NCBI GenBank assembly: GCA_022865845.1
Contig: JALHUC010000634.1
Span: forward strand, 1-7,800
Length of the DNA: 7,800 nucleotides
Direction of reading: 5' to 3'
DNA from: a bacterium
Lineage (GTDB): Bacteria > BMS3Abin14
Part shown: one piece after another, positions 1 through 5,500 of the stretch
How positions within the stretch are numbered: position 1 is the first letter of the stretch
How the letters are laid out: the number at the start of each line of letters is the position of its first letter
Program-made: the position numbers and the translations under genes
Notes under the pieces: model-generated
What the model was told of the DNA's origin: nothing
The model's database searches: none
Seen by the model: the letters and a program-made list of their open reading frames with translations, nothing else

Positions 1-156
1 GGGGCGCGGGTCACCGAAGATGAGATCCGGTCCCATTGCAGGAAGCATCTCCATGACTGGAAATGCCCCAAGGATATCCTTTTCGTCGAGAATCTGCCCA
101 GAAACACCATGGGAAAGGTGCTCAATGAAGAGGTCAGGAAATTATTTATTTCCTGA
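1..156 (+). CDS. AMP-forming acyl-CoA synthetase, C-terminal end (partial)
   Basis: The frame is open from the first base and ends at TGA 154-156, giving 51 residues that match the C-terminal subdomain of the acyl-adenylate-forming (AMP-binding) superfamily. Visible landmarks are an E-D-E-I helix start (residues 6-9), the W-K-C-P-K stretch (20-24), where these enzymes usually have Y-K-x-P-K, and the terminal L-P-R-N-x-M-G-K-V motif (32-40). Lys39 in that motif corresponds to the conserved lysine needed for adenylation in the family. These enzymes activate a carboxylic acid with ATP and transfer it to CoA in the cytoplasm. The substrate cannot be told because the N-terminal binding pocket lies outside the window. 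The reading ends normally, so this is a cut by the window edge and not a pseudogene. The next gene is convergent, so no operon partner is visible downstream. Confidence 0.9.
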   Translation, partial: GARVTEDEIRSHCRKHLHDWKCPKDILFVENLPRNTMGKVLNEEVRKLFIS

Positions 157-225
157 GGGTGTTACGGGTCGTGGTTCGACATCAGGATAACCCTTCGATC
201 CAGCTGTCGTCGGGACTCAGGGCAG

Positions 226-305
226 GTGAATCACCCGTCTTCGCTTTGGGGCGTCGCTGGTAGCTATGCCCTCACAGGTCAGCTACGCCGTGGCAAGCGA
301 TTCAC
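226..305. repeat. Structured intergenic repeat, long copy
   Basis: This element lies between the convergent synthetase and LUD genes. It is bounded by a 7-bp inverted repeat, GTGAATC (226-232) and GATTCAC (299-305). Inside, further complementary blocks nest in order: GCTT 243-246 with AAGC 295-298, GGCG 250-253 with CGCC 286-289, and TAGCT 261-265 with AGCTA 281-285. It can therefore fold into one long interrupted hairpin. Two of its blocks recur at 1802-1833: CCGTCTTCGCTTT (235-247) and CAGCTACGCCGTGGCAAGC (280-298). It resembles a non-coding palindromic element of the REP/MITE type, although I see no target-site duplication. It may also act as a bidirectional terminator between the two genes. 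The open frame that crosses it (226-414) looks spurious. Confidence 0.6.
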
Positions 306-320
306 GGATTTTAACCATGA

Positions 321-974
321 TCACAACCCCATGTCCTCGTTAACCACGAGCACCCTGATATCAGTGAAGGGCGGTTTACGCTCGATGATGGTAGTGATAC
401 GGCAGATGCGCTGAGGTGAGTCGCAGTCCACGCAAAAACCGGTCTCGGCGCAGGGCGTTTTGAATCTGAGCCTTCTGGTGTTGGGCGGCGCGACCGAGGT
501 CTTGATACGCCTGATGGCCTCTTCTCTGCTCCCGTCCACCAGTTTGTTTCGTCCGGCAACGACGATCACCTTTTTCGGTCCGAAGAACATGGATGCGACC
601 CGGTTGCCTGTATTGTCAGTGTTGACCAGGTGCCCGGTTAGCGTCAGGGCGTTTGTGCCGGTGAGGAACAGATCGCTCGTGAGCTGGCGGCGCATTATAC
701 GAACCCTTTCTTCCAGCGCGAGGGTGGGATCCTGATGGCTCAGGATCTCCTTTCCCATATCCTCAAGCTTGTCAGCTACGGCCAGGTCTATAATCGACAA
801 GGATCCTCCGAAGCCGACACATTGGGCATCGGCCGCTTCCTGGATGATGTAGTCGAAAGCTTCCTGGGCGGTGGGGCAGTAAACAGCGGTAAAACCGTTT
901 TGACTTAGGGCCTGGACAGCCCTTTCACATCTTTGCTGGTATTTCCAGTCTGTAAGTTCCAGGGTCGTTGTCAT
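321..974 (-). CDS. LUD-domain (LutC/YkgG-like, DUF162) protein
   Basis: This 217-residue protein matches the short LUD family usually annotated as lactate utilization protein. Landmarks in order are the glycine-rich G-F-G-G-S strand-turn (54-58), T-G-T-N-A-L-T-L-T-G (105-114), N-T-D-N-T-G-N-R (118-125) and F-G-P-K-K-V-I-V-V-A-G-R-N-K (131-144). These are the signature of the alpha/beta LUD fold. A C-terminal cluster C175, C181, C184, C191 (C-x5-C-x2-C-x6-C) is typical of this subfamily and could bind a metal or iron-sulfur centre. The start ATG (complement of 972-974) has a good AAGGAG five bases upstream. Length is normal for the family. LutC proteins work with LutA and LutB in L-lactate oxidation, but neither partner is in view, so the substrate is unknown. 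No signal peptide or membrane segment is seen, so it is probably cytoplasmic. It is divergent from the TauE-type permease. Family call is firm; biochemical role is not. Confidence 0.9.
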   Translation of the reverse strand: MTTTLELTDWKYQQRCERAVQALSQNGFTAVYCPTAQEAFDYIIQEAADAQCVGFGGSLSIIDLAVADKLEDMGKEILSHQDPTLALEERVRIMRRQLTSDLFLTGTNALTLTGHLVNTDNTGNRVASMFFGPKKVIVVAGRNKLVDGSREEAIRRIKTSVAPPNTRRLRFKTPCAETGFCVDCDSPQRICRITTIIERKPPFTDIRVLVVNEDMGL

Positions 975-979
975 TTTTT

Positions 980-985
980 CTCCTT
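980..985 (-). promoter_or_regulatory. Ribosome binding site of the LUD gene
   Basis: On the minus strand the sequence reads AAGGAG, five bases before the ATG whose complement is 972-974. It fixes the LUD start and lies inside the 32-bp divergent spacer, next to the permease's own site. Confidence 0.8.
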
Positions 986-994
986 GTTTTTTAT

Positions 995-1000
995 AAAGGG
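995..1000 (+). promoter_or_regulatory. Ribosome binding site supporting the GTG start of the permease
   Basis: AAAGGG lies six bases before GTG 1007. This favours GTG 1007 over a TTG at 968 in the same frame, which would lie inside the LUD coding sequence and has no comparable site. It also favours 1007 over ATG 1040, which would cut into the first membrane helix. Confidence 0.6.
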
Positions 1001-1006
1001 TTCCAA

Positions 1007-1759
1007 GTGGAAATATACAGTGTGATCACGGTGTTTGTCATGTCCATCCTTGCCAGTTCCTTCGGGACCCTTACGGGTGGAACCAGCCTCATAACCATAC
1101 CCGTCCTGATGCTGCTCGGTTTGCCCCCTCACGTCGCCATTGGAACGGACCGCTTCGGGATCATAGGCCTGGGGGTGTCCGGCTGGTACAAATTCCAGAG
1201 CAAACGCCTCATTAATTATCCCATAGCATGGATGGTCGCTGTCCCCATTTTCGCGGGTACTTTCATCGGTTCGAACATCGTACTGCAGATCAGCGGAGAG
1301 GTTCTCAGGAGCATCGTTATTTTCATCAACATCGCCCTCCTGATTTTCCTGCTTGTAAATCCCCGGGTCGGAGTGGAAAAAGGGGGAGATCGTAATACAG
1401 TTAGGGTGTCTCTGGTTGGATTTATCCTCAGTCTCCTGGTGGGGCTGTGGGGAGGATTTTACGGGGCGCTTACCGGCACCTTTACCCTCTACGTCCTGAT
1501 CCTTGTTTACAGGCAGACTTTCATACAGAGTGCTGCCACCATGAAGATCCCCAACATTGTCAACGCTGTCACCGCAGCAACGGTTTTTGCTTTTCACGGG
1601 GCAGTGGACTTCCGTTTGGGAATGGCCATGATGGGAGGGTGCCTCATCGGTTCCTATACGGGCGTTCACTTTTCCGAGCGGATCGGTGAACTGTGGATAA
1701 AAAGGGCCTTCCTCCTCGTGACCGCTGCGGCCATCGTGAAACTGGTACTAAAAAACTGA
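1007..1759 (+). CDS. TauE/SafE-family (DUF81) membrane permease
   Basis: The 250-residue product is almost wholly hydrophobic with several membrane helices, in the usual size range for TauE/SafE permeases. These carry small anions such as sulfite or organosulfonates across the inner membrane. The two homologous halves can be seen. The first has a glycine-rich S-S-F-G-T-L-T-G-G stretch in the first helix, then P-x-L-M-L-L-G-L-P-P and A-I-G-T-D-R. The second, in the C-terminal half, has G-L-W-G-G-F-Y-G-A-L-T-G followed by S-A-A-T-M-K and N-I-V-N-A. A charged loop (G-V-E-K-G-G-D-R) links the halves. The start is GTG 1007, chosen for its ribosome binding site. The gene is divergent from the LUD gene, so its promoter must lie within or against the LUD 5' end. 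The transported substrate cannot be read from the sequence; sulfite export is only the family's best-known role. Confidence 0.88.
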   Translation: MEIYSVITVFVMSILASSFGTLTGGTSLITIPVLMLLGLPPHVAIGTDRFGIIGLGVSGWYKFQSKRLINYPIAWMVAVPIFAGTFIGSNIVLQISGEVLRSIVIFINIALLIFLLVNPRVGVEKGGDRNTVRVSLVGFILSLLVGLWGGFYGALTGTFTLYVLILVYRQTFIQSAATMKIPNIVNAVTAATVFAFHGAVDFRLGMAMMGGCLIGSYTGVHFSERIGELWIKRAFLLVTAAAIVKLVLKN

Positions 1760-1775
1760 TCCCTGAATCCAGGGG
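1760..1775 (+). terminator. Small hairpin just after the permease stop codon
   Basis: CCCTG (1761-1765) pairs with CAGGG (1770-1774) around a four-base AATC loop, with a possible extra T-G pair outside. It begins one base after the TGA. The plus strand lacks a following T-run (GAAAAG follows), so it is at best a weak or factor-dependent terminator. Confidence 0.25.
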
Positions 1776-1801
1776 AAAAGCAGTGTCTGGGGTCTAGTGT
1801 C

Positions 1802-1833
1802 CCGCCTTCACTTTCAGCTACGGCGTGGCAAGC
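1802..1833. repeat. Structured intergenic repeat, shortened copy
   Basis: CCGCCTTCACTTT (1802-1814) is followed directly by CAGCTACGGCGTGGCAAGC (1815-1833). The same two blocks occur at 235-247 (11 of 13 identical) and 280-298 (18 of 19 identical), where 32 bases containing the inner hairpin arm separate them. This copy has thus lost, or never had, the inner segment, and it lacks the flanking GATTCAC. Same orientation as the long copy. Confidence 0.6.
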
Positions 1834-1852
1834 AGGTGTCCTGCTAAACCGT

Positions 1853-1858
1853 TTGACA
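1853..1858 (+). promoter_or_regulatory. Possible -35 element upstream of the small hypothetical gene
   Basis: TTGACA matches the sigma-70 -35 consensus exactly and lies 61 bases before ATG 1920. No good -10 box stands 16-18 bases downstream, where the hexamer repeat lies. A TATTAT at 1908-1913 is too far away to pair with it. The call is therefore tentative. Confidence 0.25.
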
Positions 1859-1863
1859 ATTAC

Positions 1864-1893
1864 TTCTACTCCTTCTTCTACTTCTACTGCTAC
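1864..1893. repeat. Degenerate TTCTAC hexamer repeat
   Basis: Five consecutive hexamers read TTCTAC, TCCTTC, TTCTAC, TTCTAC and TGCTAC. The stretch is all pyrimidine apart from the A of each TAC and one G. It lies in the 5' non-coding region of the small hypothetical gene, just after the TTGACA. Confidence 0.6.
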
Positions 1894-1919
1894 ACGCACT
1901 TTCCTGCTATTATTGCCTT

Positions 1920-2363
1920 ATGTCCTTTACCAAAAAACGAATTCCTATGCCAATTCCACTCCTGGATGTCCCGCTGAAATCCGGCAGGAGGATCATGGCA
2001 GTCCAACTCCATGTTGGTTTTACCTACGGAACCTACACGAAGATCTTCAGCGAAGGGGACCGGATCAACGAGATCAACCTCGAACTTCTCTGGGGCGAGT
2101 ACCCCGCTAAGGTCCTCTGGAAAAGAGATTTCCCTTCCGTACTACTGGGACGGTACGAGTATCATGCTGCCGGCCAGACCTCCCTTCCAGTCTACAAGGT
2201 GACAGCTCTTTTTGAATCCACCCCCCTTGATAAAAAGGCTGGCCGCCACAGTGCCCTTGTTGTCAGCTGGTTCCAGGATCACACTAAACCTCTCCTCTCC
2301 AAAGAGAACCGCAAGGCGCTCAAGGAACTGGATTGGGACGGACAGGCGAAAGATTTTAATTGA
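1920..2363 (+). CDS. Small hypothetical protein, unrecognised
   Basis: A 147-codon frame ends at TGA 2361-2363. I do not recognise the family. The product is soluble, mixed in charge and rich in aromatics: F-T-Y-G-T-Y near residues 34-39, L-L-W-G-E-Y near 56-61, and S-W-F-Q-D-H near 116-121. It ends in an acidic-aromatic tail (W-D-G-Q-A-K-D-F-N). There is no signal peptide, membrane helix or cysteine. The alternating hydrophobic pattern in the first 60 residues suggests beta strands. The start is uncertain. ATG 1920 gives the longest form but has no Shine-Dalgarno. ATG 1947 also lacks one. ATG 1995 has AGGAGG (1986-1991), though at a short three-base spacing, and would give 122 residues. The gene stands alone, 160 bp after the permease and 195 bp before the glucan synthase on the same strand. 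A link with the synthase is possible only by proximity. Confidence 0.55.
   Translation: MSFTKKRIPMPIPLLDVPLKSGRRIMAVQLHVGFTYGTYTKIFSEGDRINEINLELLWGEYPAKVLWKRDFPSVLLGRYEYHAAGQTSLPVYKVTALFESTPLDKKAGRHSALVVSWFQDHTKPLLSKENRKALKELDWDGQAKDFN
1986..1991 (+). promoter_or_regulatory. Internal Shine-Dalgarno-like AGGAGG
   Basis: This perfect AGGAGG is three bases before ATG 1995, in frame with the small hypothetical gene. It is either the true start signal, with an unusually short spacer, or a chance product of the Gly-Arg-Arg codons. The homologous N-terminus in relatives would decide. Confidence 0.35.
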
Positions 2364-2399
2364 ACTTAGTACAAAGTTGTCAGTAGTCAGAAATCAGAC
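2363..2399. repeat. Imperfect palindrome followed by heptamer tandem repeat
   Basis: AACTTAGTACAAAGTT (2363-2378) is a palindrome in 14 of 16 positions and begins on the last base of the hypothetical gene's stop codon. It is followed at once by three heptamers: GTCAGTA (2379-2385), GTCAGAA (2386-2392) and ATCAGAC (2393-2399). The close junction suggests one compound intergenic repeat, perhaps also helping transcription end after the small gene. Confidence 0.45.
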
Positions 2400-2435
2400 A
2401 GATCAACGACAATTCCCCGAACTAATGCCCCGGGA

Positions 2436-2462
2436 TCCGATTCCTGTAACCTGGAATTCGGA
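2436..2462 (+). other. Bulged stem-loop in the synthase leader region
   Basis: TCCGATTCC (2436-2444) pairs with GGAATTCGGA (2453-2462) over nine base pairs with a single bulged T and an eight-base loop. The following ACTTTATCTCC is T-rich but not a clean U-tract. It could be a terminator for the upstream gene or a structured part of the synthase leader. Confidence 0.35.
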
Positions 2463-2483
2463 ACTTTATCTCCACATATCACA

Positions 2484-2511
2484 TAACGGGCTCCAACTTT
2501 CTTTTAACGGG
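2484..2511 (+). promoter_or_regulatory. Paired TAACGGG boxes upstream of the glucan synthase
   Basis: TAACGGG occurs at 2484-2490 and 2505-2511, exactly 21 bp apart, about two helical turns, so both would face the same side of the DNA. They lie 48-75 bp before the synthase ATG. A TATTAT at 2515-2520 just downstream resembles a -10 box, although no good -35 stands at the right distance. This is the pattern expected of an activator site, but no regulator is identified. Confidence 0.3.
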
Positions 2512-2541
2512 TTGTATTATTAAAGAGGTCGCTCCAAAGTG

Positions 2542-2562
2542 ATGAAGTTGGTTTTGGCATGA
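2542..2562 (+). CDS. Possible six-residue leader peptide overlapping the synthase start
   Basis: ATG 2542 opens a six-codon frame (M-K-L-V-L-A) that ends in TGA 2560-2562. Its stop overlaps the synthase ATG as ATGA. An AAAGAGG at 2522-2528 lies upstream with a rather long 13-base spacer. The synthase start itself has no Shine-Dalgarno, so translational coupling through this mini-frame would explain how ribosomes reach it. Such a short frame can also arise by chance. Confidence 0.25.
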   Translation: MKLVLA

Positions 2563-5500
2563 GAGATCGAGCAATTCTCGTCGCGTTCTTTCCTGGTCTG
2601 GAGAATGCGCGGGAGATACCCCAGGAGCTGAGGCAGAGAGGGCTTCGCAGGACCGCCCTCATACACCGGACACGGGACGGTGTCACAGTCTACGACGATG
2701 TATCCCCCGCACAGAGGATATTACTGGGGCTATTTTTCGGGATGTTCCTTGCTGTAGCCGCTGTAATTGTCAGCCACTTTTCTTTCTTATTCTCCCTCCT
2801 TACTGCACTGATCTTCCTGTACATCGGGATGGGTATCGGAGCCCTCCTGGCCCCCATGGTCGTCCGGAACCTCCGACTAACGGTTCACCAGTCGATACTG
2901 GAACGCCATGCCAGAAGGCTTGTTACTGATGAAACGGCTATCATTGTTTGGGCCACTCCGGTAACCATCGGCAAGGCAATAAAGATCCTGAGGCAGATCA
3001 GCAAGGATCAGCCTTCCATCTTTGTTCTCCGTCGTAAGAAGGGCAAACCGAAGCCTGTGCGGGGCAGATCTCCGTGGGACCTGCTCACAGCCACCAGGGT
3101 AGAGGAACACGCCAGAAAGCTCGCCCAGGGACATGTTTTGTCAAAAAGCACCGTGCGCAAGGCGGCCCTCCTCAGGGACCTGGATGATTGTGAAAAGATC
3201 ATTGACGAAGTTTACATGACCCTATCGGAATCCTCCCACCTGGAGCAGAGCATCACCACCTCCGCGGAGTGGATCCTGGATAATACTTTTATTATCCGCG
3301 GGCACATTGATGAGGTTCGGAAAAACCTGCCTGTTAAATTTTATCAGGAGCTTCCTGTACTGGCTGATGGGCCTCACAATGGGGAGCCCAAGGCTTACGA
3401 TCTTGCCATGGAGTTGATCGTTCACAACGACAGCCAGTTAGATCAGCACAATATCCTCGATTTCCTGGAGGCCTACCAGTCAGTGTCGATACTCACTTCT
3501 GGCGAACTGTGGGCGCTCCCCCACCTTCTGAGGATCGCCCTCATCGATGACCTGTCCCGTCTTGTCGAGAGGGTGGAATTGCGTCTTGGAGAACGGGAAC
3601 TGGCCGATTACTGGGCCAACAGGCTCATCGTGACGACACGGCGGAACCCGGACCTCATGTTCACGATCCTGTCGGATATGGCAGAGGATATATCGGCACC
3701 CAGTGTAAATTTCGCGCTCCAGCTTTTGGACCACCTTTATGACGAGGAGTCGGTACTGGCCGTCGTGGAGGGTTGGCTGGGAAGGAAACTGGGAGGATCC
3801 CTTGAGAACCTCCTGCTCGAGGAAAAGGCGCTTCAGGCGGCTGACGAAGTTTCTATCGGTAACGGGATCACCAGTCTCAGATGGCTCCGGCAGATCGACT
3901 GGCGGGATATTTTCGAAAAGCAGAGCCGTGTGGAGCTGATACTGAGGGAGGACCCTTCCTGGGTCTATCCCCAGATGGAATTCGACACAAAGGATCGTTA
4001 TCGCCACGCAGTGGAGGAGATCGCCAGGAGCGGAAGCCTTGAGGAGGAGATCGTGGCTCGGGCGGCTGTGAGCATGGCCTCAGGAGAGACGGCCAAAGTG
4101 GTCATAGATAGAAGCAGGATTCGCCTGGGGCACTACCTCATCGGTGACGGCCGCAAGGAGCTGCTTAAATTCCTGGGTACACCGGAAAACCCCCGAAGGA
4201 GGAGGTTGGAGTGGATATATAGGAATCATACTCTCATATATCTGGGGCAGATAAGTTTGATAACTGTAGCGGTTGAATCACTCCTGCTCAGGACATCCCT
4301 TCTTGCAGACGTTGGGTGGAGGATCACAACAGCTATTGTTCTGGCAGGACTCCTGCCGGCCAGCCAGTTGGCCGTTCAACTCGTCAACTACCTGGTCACC
4401 CGTCTTCTGCCTCCCCGCATGCTGCCCAAAATGTCCTTCGAGAAATCCGGGATCCCTGACGGTTTTCGCACCATGGTGGTGGTCCCGATGTTGTTGACCG
4501 ACAGAAAAAACCTCAGGGAGGATATTGAGAACCTGGAGATCCGTTATCAGGCGAATCCCGAGAATAACCTGGTTTATGCCCTCTTCTCCGATTACAAGGA
4601 TGCTCCCGAGAAATTAAATCCTGATGATAAAAGGCTTCTCCGCGTAGCCATTGATGGGATCAAGGAACTGGATGAAAAATATGGGCCCCACCGATTTTAC
4701 CTGTTTCACCGTGACAGAGAATGGGCTCCTTCGGAAAACTGCTGGATGGGATGGGAGCGTAAGCGTGGAAAACTTGAGGATTTGAACCGCCTTTTAAACG
4801 GTGAACCTTCCAGGAACGGTATCGATTTTATCCGGTTCGGTGATCCTGACCGCCTTCCCTCCATCCGTTATGTCATCACCCTTGACCGGGATACCAAACT
4901 GACAAGAGGCACGGCAAGAAGGTTGGTGGAGACCATGGCCCACCCCTTGAATTCTCCAAGGATAGATGAGGAAAGAGGTGTCGTAACCAGCGGTTACACT
5001 ATTATCCAGCCCAGGGTCAGTACTTCACTGCCAAGTGCCACGGCTACCACTTTTTCCCGGCTTTTCACTGATCCGGTGGGATCCGATCCCTATACGACAG
5101 CCGTATCCGATGTCTACCAGGACCTTTCGGGGGAAGGGTCTTATCACGGCAAAGGGATTTACGATCCCAGGGCTTTTCACAAGGTGCTGACGGGGCGTTT
5201 CCCGGACGCCCGCCTCCTGTCCCATGACCTGGTGGAGGGTGCTTACGCCAGGGTGGGTCTTGCCAGCGATATTGAACTGTTCGATGATTTTCCGGGTGAC
5301 TACATTTCCTATTCGACTCGCGAACATCGATGGATCTGCGGTGACTGGCAGATCGCCCAATGGGCCCTCCCATGGGTGTTGTCCGATAAACGTAGAACTG
5401 TTCACAACCCCCTGACCCTCCTGAACCGGTGGAAGATCTTCGATAACCTGCGCCGATCTCTTGTCAATCTATCATCGATCCTTCTCCTGGGAACAGCGTG

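Noticed and set aside
226..414. Plus-strand 62-codon frame across the repeat and the LUD 3' end
   Set aside because: It crosses the structured repeat and then runs antisense to conserved LUD residues; nothing supports expression.
990..997. TATAAA-like sequence in the divergent spacer as a -10 promoter box
   Set aside because: On either strand it would place the transcription start on or past the ribosome binding site of the gene served, so it is unlikely to be a working promoter.
968..1006. TTG 968 as start of the permease
   Set aside because: It would overlap the LUD coding sequence by seven bases and has no ribosome binding site; GTG 1007 has AAAGGG at a good distance.
971..1669. Minus-strand open frame of 232 codons over the permease
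   Set aside because: The plus strand encodes a clear TauE/SafE protein here. The minus translation is a polar, low-complexity shadow without motifs.
3480..4007. Minus-strand open frame of 175 codons
   Set aside because: It is opposite the conserved NdvB helical region (G-E-L-W-A-L-P onwards) and has no support of its own.
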